A DNA stretch of 10,986 nt, taken from contig DNFG01000255.1 of assembly GCA_003487005.1 (NCBI GenBank), forward strand, positions 1 through 10,986, given 5' to 3'. Below are positions 1 to 6,472 of the stretch, in pieces (within the stretch, counting starts at the first letter, position 1; each line of letters starts with the position of its first letter). A model generated the notes under the pieces. It did no database searches and was not told where the DNA came from. It saw nothing but the letters and a program-made list of their open reading frames with translations. The position numbers and the translations under genes were made by a program. The DNA comes from Bryobacterales bacterium. Lineage in GTDB: Bacteria; Acidobacteriota; Terriglobia; Bryobacterales; Bryobacteraceae.

Positions 1-86
1 GCGGCTACGTCCCCCAGAATAGCATTGCCCAATTCACATTGGCAACAAAAGGGCGAAAGTTTTTTGCTGTCCCTCCGGCCGCGGCA

Positions 87-1364
87 TCAGGGGTACAGTC
101 CGCGGGCCGTCGTCGCCGTGGCTACACGACTGATTCCAAGCATGTTAGCCGCCAGACGCATTCCCACTTTGCGGTCGGAATGGATGTCCAGCACTTCCTT
201 GAATGCCTTGTTCATGACGCGTTCCAGCCGGTTTTCGACCTCGTGGAGATCCCAATAGTAGTGCTGTTCGTTCTGGCACCATTCAAAGTAGCTCACCGTC
301 ACCCCGCCCGCGTTGCACAAGATGTCGGGGATGATGAATACCCCATTGCCTTCGAGGATTGCATCGGCTTCCGGCGTGAGCGGCCCGTTGGCGGCTTCCG
401 CCACGATCCTGGCGCGGACCCGGTGCGCATTTTCGCCGGTAATGGCGTTTTCGAGCGCGGCGGGGATCAGAATGTCGCACTCAAGGGTCAACAGGTCCGC
501 ATTGGTGATCGCTTCCGCATGCGCAAAGCCCACAACCGTCCCCGTGCGCTCCTTGTGCAGCATCAGTTTCGGGATATCAAGCCCCGCGGGGTTATACACC
601 CCGCCGCGCGAGTCATTTACCGCGATCACCAGCGACTGGTGGCCGTCCAGCAGATTCGCCACCACCGATCCTGCGTTGCCGAAGCCCTGCACCACCGATT
701 TCGACCCCTTCATCGAGATGTGAAGTTGTTCGCAGGCCGAAACAAGCGTGTGGAATGCCCCGCGTCCGGTGGCCTCCGCCCGGCCCAGCGATCCGCCAAT
801 CGAAAGCGGTTTACCGGTGACCACGCTCGGAATCGGGTAACCGCCCGCGGACATCATGCTGTACGTGTCCATAATCCAGCCCATCGTTTGCGCGTTCGTG
901 TAGACATCCGGCGCGGGAATATCGCGCTGGGGGCCCAGCAGTGGGGCGATACCCGCCGTGTATCGCCTCGTCATCCGCTCCAGTTCGGGCAGGGTGAGTT
1001 GCTTCGGATCCACGATCACACCACCTTTGCCCCCCCCAAAGGGCACATCCACGACGGCGCACTTCCAGGTCATCCACATCGCCAGCGCCTTCACCTCATC
1101 GAGGGTGACCCCGGGGTGGTAGCGAATCCCGCCCTTCGCCGGACCGCGGGAGGTGTTGTGCTGTACACGGTACCCCTCATAGCGGCGGATGTCCCCGTTA
1201 TCAAGGCGGAACGGAATGTTCACCGTCAGCACGCGCTCGGGATACTTGATCAGCGAGCGGGTGCATTCGGTCAGTTCGAGGGCCTCGGCGGCCAATTCGA
1301 AGTTCTGGAGCGCAAAGTCGTACGCACTCGGAGCGTGCGCGGCAGCGAGAAGTTCGGTACTCAA
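87..1364 (-). CDS. gdhA: Glu/Leu/Phe/Val-family dehydrogenase, probably glutamate dehydrogenase
   Basis: Catalyses reversible oxidative deamination of glutamate to 2-oxoglutarate and ammonia in the cytoplasm, linking amino-acid catabolism to the TCA cycle. The 425-aa length is normal for the hexameric enzymes. The dimerisation domain carries GPAKGGIRYH (74-83) and PFGGGKGG (108-115). Lys77, Lys101 and Lys113 have exactly the spacing of the substrate and catalytic lysines of the clostridial enzyme, and Asp153 in APDVYT fits the catalytic aspartate. The Rossmann motif GFGNAG is at 227-232, and Asp251 at the end of the second strand suggests NAD rather than NADP. NAGGVTVSYFEW (351-362), with Ser358, favours glutamate over leucine as substrate. 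The start is TTG at 1364-1362; no upstream ATG is in frame, and a weak AGG sits 9 nt before it. It lies 129 bp downstream of the co-oriented propeller gene. Family certain; substrate and cofactor inferred. Confidence 0.95.
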   Translation of the reverse strand: MSTELLAAAHAPSAYDFALQNFELAAEALELTECTRSLIKYPERVLTVNIPFRLDNGDIRRYEGYRVQHNTSRGPAKGGIRYHPGVTLDEVKALAMWMTWKCAVVDVPFGGGKGGVIVDPKQLTLPELERMTRRYTAGIAPLLGPQRDIPAPDVYTNAQTMGWIMDTYSMMSAGGYPIPSVVTGKPLSIGGSLGRAEATGRGAFHTLVSACEQLHISMKGSKSVVQGFGNAGSVVANLLDGHQSLVIAVNDSRGGVYNPAGLDIPKLMLHKERTGTVVGFAHAEAITNADLLTLECDILIPAALENAITGENAHRVRARIVAEAANGPLTPEADAILEGNGVFIIPDILCNAGGVTVSYFEWCQNEQHYYWDLHEVENRLERVMNKAFKEVLDIHSDRKVGMRLAANMLGISRVATATTARGLYP

Positions 1365-1373
1365 GGTGACGGA

Positions 1374-1378
1374 CCTGC
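1374..1378 (-). promoter_or_regulatory. Weak Shine-Dalgarno before the TTG start of gdhA
   Basis: On the minus strand GCAGG ends 9 nt before the TTG codon. It is a poor match to the anti-SD sequence, but it is the only purine-rich patch at a usable distance and supports TTG as the start. Confidence 0.35.
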
Positions 1379-1394
1379 TTTCGACGAGGAATGA

Positions 1395-1421
1395 CGGGGT
1401 CGAGCCCCGCTACCCCGGGGC
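1395..1421 (-). other. Mutually exclusive GC-rich hairpins in the gdhA leader
   Basis: Two perfect stems share one arm. GCCCCG (1404-1409) can pair with CGGGGC (1416-1421) across a 6-nt loop, while CGGGG (1395-1399) can pair with CCCCG (1405-1409) across a 5-nt loop. If gdhA transcription starts upstream, this leader could fold two ways. In GC-rich DNA such pairing arises easily by chance, so only the pairing itself is asserted. Confidence 0.3.
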
Positions 1422-1451
1422 GGTCTACATGGTCCCCAAGGTAAACCGTAA

Positions 1452-1476
1452 TAATACTACATCGAGCGAAGTATTA
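1452..1476. promoter_or_regulatory. AT-rich perfect dyad upstream of gdhA, candidate operator
   Basis: TAATACT (1452-1458) and AGTATTA (1470-1476) are perfect inverted repeats separated by 11 nt. They sit in a conspicuously AT-rich island between two GC-rich genes. On the minus strand TATTAT (1456-1451) matches the -10 consensus in 5 of 6 positions and overlaps one arm, so a bound dimer would cover a gdhA promoter. No good -35 is seen at standard spacing. The arms also lie 18-42 nt beyond the propeller gene stop, so a weak hairpin in its 3' end is the alternative. The AT-rich 7-bp stem makes an intrinsic terminator less likely. Confidence 0.4.
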
Positions 1477-1493
1477 GCTATACCAATGAAGGA

Positions 1494-2357
1494 CTACGGG
1501 GTCACGACGTAGCGGACAAACGCAAAGCGGCGGGAATCAGGCGACCACGAGTTGACGTTGATCGTGCCCTGGCCTCCAAAAAGACGCTGGATGACGCGAA
1601 TTTCACCCGTTTTGGCATCCAGACGGCGCAGAATCACGTTCTTGTCCGCGGGGTGGCCTTCCGTGCCTCTTTCAAACGAGAGGAAGACGATCCAGCGGCC
1701 GTCGGGCGAGGGGTGTGGAAACCAGTCTTCCCAGTCGTCGGAGGTGATCCGCTCGGCGCGTTCGTCATTCGGACCCGCGCCCGATGCGGGAATCCGCCAC
1801 AGGTCCCAGGACCCGGAGCGGTTTGAATTAAACCAGATCCAGCGGCCGTCCGGCGAATAATCCGGACCGTCGTCGTAGCCGGCGTGGGTTGTCAGGCGGC
1901 GCTCTTCCCCGCCCCCGATCGGGATCGAGTACAGGTCGAAGTTGCGGACCCCTTCCTGATCGCGGGGGGCGCAATAGACCAGAGTCTGGCCGTCGGGAGA
2001 AATGCCGTGCCAATAACTGGGCGTCTTCACCGTGACGCGGCGCGGGATCCCGCCGCCGGCGGGGAGGGTATAGATCGGTCCCGCGGAGATAATCAGTGTC
2101 CGGCCGTCCGGCGTCACGCCATGGTCGTTATTGATCCGGGTGACATCGCCGGTCTCGATGCGCACGGGGCGGGGATCGGCAACGGGCAGCCGGTACAGCG
2201 ATCCGCCGGAATTGACGTAAAGGACATCGCCGGCAGGCGCCCAATTCGGGGCTTCCCACCGGCCTTCAAGAGTCGCCAGAACCTGGGGATTCCCCCCATC
2301 GGCGTCCACGATGACGATCTGGCTGGTGATGGCGAAGAAGGCGAGAAGCGCAAGCAT
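1494..2357 (-). CDS. TolB/PD40-type beta-propeller protein
   Basis: A 287-aa protein built almost entirely of WD40-like (PD40) repeats. The recurring signature is SPDGR followed by a hydrophobic strand (TPDGRTLII, SPDGQTLVY, SPDGRWIWF, SPDGRWIVF, SPDSRRFAF), giving about five to six blades. The DGPDYSPDGRWIWFNSNRSG segment with later DLWRIP is typical of TolB-family propellers of unassigned function in environmental bacteria. True TolB is longer, with an extra N-terminal domain that is absent here, and no tol/pal genes are nearby. The chosen ATG (2357) gives a short hydrophobic start, MLALLAFFAITSQ, which could be a minimal signal peptide, although it lacks N-terminal basic residues. Longer in-frame starts would run into thiE and are unlikely. 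It diverges from thiE across 25 bp and lies upstream of gdhA on the same strand. The ligand or partner is unknown. Confidence 0.85.
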   Translation of the reverse strand: MLALLAFFAITSQIVIVDADGGNPQVLATLEGRWEAPNWAPAGDVLYVNSGGSLYRLPVADPRPVRIETGDVTRINNDHGVTPDGRTLIISAGPIYTLPAGGGIPRRVTVKTPSYWHGISPDGQTLVYCAPRDQEGVRNFDLYSIPIGGGEERRLTTHAGYDDGPDYSPDGRWIWFNSNRSGSWDLWRIPASGAGPNDERAERITSDDWEDWFPHPSPDGRWIVFLSFERGTEGHPADKNVILRRLDAKTGEIRVIQRLFGGQGTINVNSWSPDSRRFAFVRYVVTP

Positions 2358-2382
2358 GGCGTTTGGTCTATCATAGAACCCA
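2358..2382. promoter_or_regulatory. Candidate bidirectional promoter between the propeller gene and thiE
   Basis: The two start codons are separated by 25 bp. The gap holds TATCATA (2369-2375), which reads TATGATA on the other strand, so both directions show a -10-like hexamer: TATCAT for thiE and TATGAT for the propeller gene. Transcription would begin within a few bases of each start codon, giving leaderless or near-leaderless mRNAs, which fits the absence of a Shine-Dalgarno sequence on either side. The -35 regions would lie inside the opposite coding sequence and look weak. The motif is visible; promoter activity is inferred. Confidence 0.45.
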
Positions 2383-3009
2383 TTGCTGCCCCCGGTGTAT
2401 CCGATTGTTGACACGGCGAGCCTCGCGCGGCGCGGGTTCGGTACCTGGGCCTTTGTCGAAGCGCTGATCGAGGGCGGAGCCCGGCTTTTGCAGTATCGCC
2501 ACAAAGGCGAATTCACGCGCGCCGTTTTCGAGGAACTCACGGCGATCGCGCGATTGTGCAGGGAGGCGGAAGCGCAACTGGTGGTGAACGACCGGGCGGA
2601 CCTCGCCGTGCTCGTGAATGCGGGCGTGCATGTCGGCCAGGAGGACTTGACCCCGCCCCAGGTGCGCCGGATCGTCGGGGCGCGACTCGTCGGCTACTCC
2701 ACCCACAACGAGTGGCAGTTTACCGCTCCCGAGACCGAATCGGCCGATTACCTCGCCTTCGGACCGGTCTTCGCGACCGCCTCGAAACACAACCCGGACC
2801 CGGTCGTGGGCCTCGACATGCTCGCCTCGCTCCGCAGGCTCAGCAGCACTCCCCTCGTCGCCATCGGCGGCATCACCCGCGAAACGGCGCCGGCCGTCTG
2901 GCGCGCCGGAGCCGATTCCATCGCCGTCATCGGCGATCTGCTCCCTGAGACATTGACGAAAGTAGCCGTCCGCCAACGAATCGAAGAATGGAACCAACTC
3001 CCCCGCTAA
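2383..3009 (+). CDS. thiE: Thiamine phosphate synthase
   Basis: Joins HMP pyrophosphate to the thiazole phosphate (HET-P) to make thiamine phosphate in the cytoplasm. The 208-aa TIM-barrel protein shows the ThiE motifs in order. QYRHK (37-41) has the pyrimidine and phosphate contacts Gln37, Arg39 and Lys41. VVNDRADLA (67-75) and HVGQED (83-88) place Asp70 and Asp88 as magnesium ligands. GYSTHN (104-109), DYLAFGPVFATASK (122-135) and AIGGI (160-164) complete the set. Retention of these residues argues against a TenI-type paralogue. The start is TTG at 2383, giving MLPPVYPIVD, the usual N-terminal strand; an in-frame TAG at 2374 blocks extension, and GTG at 2395 is a less likely alternative. 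No SD is visible. It overlaps the following permease by 22 bp. No TPP riboswitch precedes it. Confidence 0.93.
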   Translation: MLPPVYPIVDTASLARRGFGTWAFVEALIEGGARLLQYRHKGEFTRAVFEELTAIARLCREAEAQLVVNDRADLAVLVNAGVHVGQEDLTPPQVRRIVGARLVGYSTHNEWQFTAPETESADYLAFGPVFATASKHNPDPVVGLDMLASLRRLSSTPLVAIGGITRETAPAVWRAGADSIAVIGDLLPETLTKVAVRQRIEEWNQLPR

Positions 3010-4415
3010 CTCAAGCGCCCGGAAGCACGCTGCCGGGCCTGACCCCGCGCCTCGGCCTGCTGGATGCAACCACCATCGTGATGGGCTCGATGATCGGGTC
3101 CGGCGTGTTCATCGTCTCCGCGGACATTGCCCGCCAGGTCCAGTCTCCGGGCCTGTTGATGATCACGTGGATCATCACCGCCCTGCTGACGATGACCGCG
3201 GCCCTTAGTTATGGCGAACTCGCCGCCGCGATGCCCTGGGCGGGCGGGCAGTATGTCTATCTCCGCGAGGCGTTCGGCCCCTTGTGCGGGTTTCTGTACG
3301 GTTGGACGCTGTTCACCGTCATCCAGACCGGCACGATCGCCGCGGTGGCCGTCGCCTTTGCGAAGTTCCTCGGCGTCTTCCTGCCGGGCGTCTCCGCGGA
3401 GATCTGGCTCTTGCGCTGGGGGCCGGTCGGTTTGAACACGCAGATGGCGGTCGCCATCGCACTGCTCGTTTTCCTCACCTGGGTAAACACCCGCGGCGTG
3501 GCCGTCGGTGCCCGGGTTCAGAATGTCTTCACCATCGCCAAGGTCGGCGCCCTCGCCGCTCTCATCGGATTCGGTTTGCTCTTCGGACGCCGGCCGGATG
3601 CCATCGAAGCCAATTTCACCGACATCTGGCGTGGCGCGGACCAGGGTTGGCTCGTCGTCAAACTGGTGGGCGTGGCGATGGTCGGCGCCCTGTTCAGTTC
3701 CGACGCCTGGAACAACGTCACCTTCACGGCCGGGGAGACGAAAAATCCCCAGCGGAACCTGCCTCTGTCCCTGGCGCTCGGCGTCGGGGCCGTCAGCGTT
3801 TTGTACTTCCTCTGCAACCTCGTCTACATGATGGCGCTGCCCCTCGATGGGATCATGAACGCCGCCGAGGACCGGGTGGCGACCGCGGTGATGGCCCAGA
3901 TGATGGGCGGCGGAGCCGTACAGTTGATGGCGGTGGCCGTGATGGTCTCGACGTTCGGCTGTGTGAACGGGATGGTGCTGGCGGGGGCGCGCGTCTATTA
4001 CGCGATGGCGAAGGACGGCCTCTTCTTCAAGGCCGTCGGACGGGTGGAGCCGAAGCGGCACGCGCCGGTCACCAGCCTCTGGGTGCAATGCCTGTGGGCC
4101 TGCGTCCTCACCCTCACCGGCCGCTACAGCGACCTCCTGGACTATGTTATCTTCGCAGTTTTGCTGTTCTACATCCTGACCATCATCGGGCTGTTCGTGC
4201 TCCGCCGCACGCGCCCGGAAATGAATCGTCCCTACCGGGCGATCGGGTACCCCGTGCTGCCGGCCCTGTACATCCTGGCGGCGGGGGCGATTGAAATTCT
4301 GCTGCTTTTGTACAAGCCCAGCTACACATGGCCGGGTTTAATTCTGGTGGTGCTGGGCGTACCGGTGTATTGGGTCTGGCGCCAGCGAAGCCGGCCCAAA
4401 GAAATCGAGGTTTGA
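2988..4415 (+). CDS. APC-superfamily amino acid permease, LAT/SteT-like
   Basis: A 475-aa inner-membrane transporter with about 12 hydrophobic helices. The first helix carries the APC glycine-rich unwound substrate motif GSMIGSGVFIVS (33-44). SYGELAAAMPWAGGQYVYLREAFGP in helix 2-3 and GETKNPQRNLPLSL in the cytoplasmic loop before a later helix are hallmarks of L-type or Ser/Thr-exchanger-like (SteT) permeases. It likely moves neutral amino acids by exchange or proton symport; the substrate cannot be read from sequence. The ATG at 2988 lies 22 bp inside thiE and is the best start, giving a short polar N-terminus before helix 1. No strong SD is seen, so translational coupling to thiE is likely. 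The next permease follows after 4 bp. A role for thiamine precursors is possible from context only. Confidence 0.92.
   Translation: MEPTPPLTQAPGSTLPGLTPRLGLLDATTIVMGSMIGSGVFIVSADIARQVQSPGLLMITWIITALLTMTAALSYGELAAAMPWAGGQYVYLREAFGPLCGFLYGWTLFTVIQTGTIAAVAVAFAKFLGVFLPGVSAEIWLLRWGPVGLNTQMAVAIALLVFLTWVNTRGVAVGARVQNVFTIAKVGALAALIGFGLLFGRRPDAIEANFTDIWRGADQGWLVVKLVGVAMVGALFSSDAWNNVTFTAGETKNPQRNLPLSLALGVGAVSVLYFLCNLVYMMALPLDGIMNAAEDRVATAVMAQMMGGGAVQLMAVAVMVSTFGCVNGMVLAGARVYYAMAKDGLFFKAVGRVEPKRHAPVTSLWVQCLWACVLTLTGRYSDLLDYVIFAVLLFYILTIIGLFVLRRTRPEMNRPYRAIGYPVLPALYILAAGAIEILLLLYKPSYTWPGLILVVLGVPVYWVWRQRSRPKEIEV
4404..4410 (+). promoter_or_regulatory. Ribosome binding site of the second permease
   Basis: TCGAGG ends 9 nt before the ATG at 4420 and lies inside the last codons of the preceding permease. 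With the 4-bp gap between genes, it indicates translation from one polycistronic mRNA. Confidence 0.55.
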
Positions 4416-4419
4416 CGGA

Positions 4420-5874
4420 ATGAGTTTATTCGCAACGAAGCCCCTGTCCCGGATCATGGCCGAATCGGAGGGCGAACATTCGCTGAAGCGGACGCTCGGG
4501 CCCATGCAACTGGTCGCGCTCGGGATCGGCGCCATCATCGGGGCGGGTCTTTTTTCCCTGACCGGCATCGCGGCGGCGCATCATGCGGGTCCGGCGGTGA
4601 CGATTTCCTTCGTGATCGCGGCTATCGGCTGCGCCTTCGCGGGGTTGTGCTACAGCGAGTTCGCCACGATGATTCCGATCGCGGGCAGCGCCTACACCTA
4701 TTCGTACGCGACGATGGGCGAACTGCTGGCCTGGATTATCGGTTGGGATCTGGTGCTCGAGTACGCGGTCGGGGCGGCGACGGTGGCCGTCAGTTGGTCG
4801 GGTTATGTGAATTCGCTTCTATTGGATTTTGGGCTGCATCTGCCCGTCCAGTGGATCAATTCGCCATTCAGTAAGGTGACCCTCGAGAATGGCGAAGTGG
4901 TGCACGGCATCATGAACGTGCCGGCGATTCTGGTGGTGGGGGCAATTACGGCGATCCTGATCATCGGCATTCAGGAATCGGCGCGGGTCAACGCCGTGGT
5001 GGTGGTCCTGAAGGTGATGGTGGTGGTTCTGTTCATCATCATGGGCTGGGCCTACATCAATCCCTCGAATTACACGCCGTATGTGCCGGAGAATACCGGC
5101 CTCTTCGGCCATTTCGGCTGGAGCGGCGTGCTCCGGGGCGCGGGCGTCGTGTTCTTCGCCTTCATCGGCTTTGATGCGGTGTCGACGGCAGCCCAGGAAG
5201 CAAAGAGGCCGCAGCGCGACATGCCCATCGGGATTATCGGTTCACTGATCGTCTGCACGATTCTGTACGTGCTCTTCGCCCACGTGATGACGGGCATCGC
5301 GCCCTTCATGGAACTCGATTCGGCGGCGCCGGTGGCCGTGGCGGTCGACAAAACTCCCTACGCCTGGCTGAAAACCGCCGTCAAGCTGGCCATCATCGCG
5401 GGCTACACCTCGGTGATCCTCGTGATGCTCCTGGGCCAGAGCCGCGTGTTCTACTCCATGTCCCGCGACGGACTGCTCCCGAAGTTGTTCAGCGACGTGC
5501 ACCCGAAACTGCGGACCCCGTGGCGGAGCAACATCCTGCTGTTCGTCCTCGTGGGAGCGTTCGCCGCCTTCGCGCCGATTCAGGTGGTCGGCGAAATGAC
5601 CAGCATCGGGACGCTCTTCGCGTTCGTCCTCGTGAGCATCGGCATCCTCGTGATGCGCAAGACCAACCCGGACCATCCCCGGCCCTTCAAGACACCCTGG
5701 GTGCCGCTCGTGCCGATCCTCGGCATCCTGTTCAACGTCGCCCTGATGTTCGGGCTTGGCAAGGACAACTGGATGCGCCTCGGCGTGTGGATGGCACTCG
5801 GACTGCTGATCTACTTCATGTACAGCCGCCATCACAGCAAACTGCGGATCGACACCGCGGCGGCCAACAAGTAG
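4420..5874 (+). CDS. APC-superfamily permease, cationic amino acid transporter (CAT) type
   Basis: A 484-aa membrane protein with about 12 helices. The N-terminus, with TKPLSRIMAESEGEHSLKRTLGP before helix 1, is typical of bacterial CAT-family permeases. GIGAIIGAGLFSLTG (35-49) is the APC unwound helix-1 motif. CYSEFATMIPIAGSAYTYSYATMGELLAWIIGWDLVLEY marks helices 2-3, and FFAFIGFDAVSTAAQEAKRPQRDMPIGI is the CAT signature around helix 6 and its following loop. It resembles the Geobacillus ApcT group, which transports amino acids, mostly with protons; the substrate here is not defined. It belongs to a different APC subfamily from the permease just upstream, so the pair is not a recent tandem duplication. 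It ends at a strong hairpin terminator. Confidence 0.93.
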   Translation: MSLFATKPLSRIMAESEGEHSLKRTLGPMQLVALGIGAIIGAGLFSLTGIAAAHHAGPAVTISFVIAAIGCAFAGLCYSEFATMIPIAGSAYTYSYATMGELLAWIIGWDLVLEYAVGAATVAVSWSGYVNSLLLDFGLHLPVQWINSPFSKVTLENGEVVHGIMNVPAILVVGAITAILIIGIQESARVNAVVVVLKVMVVVLFIIMGWAYINPSNYTPYVPENTGLFGHFGWSGVLRGAGVVFFAFIGFDAVSTAAQEAKRPQRDMPIGIIGSLIVCTILYVLFAHVMTGIAPFMELDSAAPVAVAVDKTPYAWLKTAVKLAIIAGYTSVILVMLLGQSRVFYSMSRDGLLPKLFSDVHPKLRTPWRSNILLFVLVGAFAAFAPIQVVGEMTSIGTLFAFVLVSIGILVMRKTNPDHPRPFKTPWVPLVPILGILFNVALMFGLGKDNWMRLGVWMALGLLIYFMYSRHHSKLRIDTAAANK

Positions 5875-5893
5875 TCGCCGGTTCCCCGGACCC

Positions 5894-5928
5894 GACGCGG
5901 GCGCGCAACCGCCCGCGTCAGCTCTTTT
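5894..5928 (+). terminator. Intrinsic terminator of the thiE-permease operon
   Basis: GACGCGGGCG (5894-5903) and CGCCCGCGTC (5910-5919) form a perfect 10-bp GC-rich stem with a 6-nt loop. It is followed by AGCTC and then TTTT (5925-5928). It lies 19 nt after the permease stop. The right arm overlaps the TGA stop (5920-5918) of the convergent DUF1579 gene. On the minus strand no T-run follows, so it terminates mainly plus-strand transcripts, though the stem may stabilise both 3' ends. Confidence 0.75.
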
Positions 5929-6382
5929 GGTACTCCGCGCGCACGGCGGGCGCCGATTCGCCCGCCGGCGTGATGATGTCCATCTCGAACAGCAACCGTC
6001 CCGCTGCGTCCACCCGCAGCCCGATCGTCCATCCCCACGGCGGCCCCTCGGGCACTGCGAATGACCCCTTGACCTCGAAACCGCTCGCCGCGGCCGCTTT
6101 CTCGCTCGTGCATACCATCAGTCCGGCGCGCTGGTGAAACGTGTCCATCCAGGCGGCGTTGACCTTGCCACCCTTGGGATCGAATCCCGCAACCAGCAAG
6201 CCCTGCCGAGGCTTCCCCGCGTGGCTCCAGTCATAGCGGACTTCGAGAAGCAGCCCTTCGAGTTCCACCGACGCCCGCAGCGACGTCTCGGACACAAACT
6301 CCTCAAGACCGTTCGGGCCATGCATCAGCAGACGGTTCGTGCCGCGCCAGGCGCCGGCGAAGGATTCGAGTTGAATCGGCAT
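5918..6382 (-). CDS. DUF1579 family protein
   Basis: A 154-aa protein of the DUF1579 type, a small lipocalin-like beta-barrel fold of unknown biochemical role. Features seen are the opening Gly/Trp strand ESFAGAWRGTNRLL (6-19), alternating beta-strand pattern throughout, AAWMDTFHQRAGLM (76-89), which matches the conserved Trp-Asp-x-x-His region, and a Trp-rich WGWTIGL strand near 116-122. No signal peptide or membrane helix is visible, so it is probably cytoplasmic. The start is ATG at 6382; a GTG five codons upstream is possible, and no SD is evident for either. It is convergent with the permease operon, sharing its terminator stem, and diverges from the alginate-lyase-like gene across 90 bp. 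A very long minus-strand open frame continues upstream through the lyase gene, but it is only a GC-driven shadow. Confidence 0.8.
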   Translation of the reverse strand: MPIQLESFAGAWRGTNRLLMHGPNGLEEFVSETSLRASVELEGLLLEVRYDWSHAGKPRQGLLVAGFDPKGGKVNAAWMDTFHQRAGLMVCTSEKAAAASGFEVKGSFAVPEGPPWGWTIGLRVDAAGRLLFEMDIITPAGESAPAVRAEYQKS

Positions 6383-6472
6383 TCGACCAGTCTGCACGGG
6401 AACCGGAGCCCGCGTAAAGTCAATTTTCAATGCCCGGCGTTCCGGTATCCTGTTGGGGAGATTCCCCCGGCG
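6383..6472. promoter_or_regulatory. Divergent intergenic region between DUF1579 and the lyase-like gene
   Basis: This 90-bp gap must hold the promoters of both flanking genes. It contains an AT-rich patch at about 6413-6430 in otherwise GC-rich DNA. On the minus strand the patch includes TTGACT, a good -35 match, but no clear -10 follows at standard spacing. On the plus strand TAAAGT (6414-6419) and TATCCT (6446-6451) are the best -10-like words. No promoter can be fixed with confidence. Confidence 0.3.
6455..6467 (+). promoter_or_regulatory. Ribosome binding site of the lyase-like gene inside a small hairpin
   Basis: GGGGAG (6455-6460) is the only SD-like element before the ATG at 6473, at the long distance of 12 nt. 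GGGGA (6455-6459) and TCCCC (6463-6467) are perfect inverted repeats with a 3-nt loop. The SD could therefore be masked in the mRNA. Confidence 0.4.

Noticed and set aside
14..86. Imperfect hairpins beyond the gdhA stop, such as GCCCAAT/ATTGGC and GCAACAAAA/TTTTTTGC
   Set aside because: Stems are short and bulged, and no T-run follows in the gdhA direction; not enough to call a terminator.
39..1394. A 451-codon plus-strand frame antisense to gdhA
   Set aside because: Rich in Arg, His and Pro with no fold pattern; gdhA on the minus strand carries every expected motif.
2358..2540. Upstream extension of the propeller gene to 2540
   Set aside because: It would lie antisense inside thiE for most of its length, and the added residues show no signal peptide or propeller strand.
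2944..2949. CTGAGA word resembling part of a TPP riboswitch, at the 3' end of thiE
   Set aside because: It lies inside the thiE coding sequence, and the other conserved TPP elements (ACCTGATC and the P1 closing bases) are absent. The GCTAATAC-like word near 1471-1480 on the minus strand is likewise isolated.
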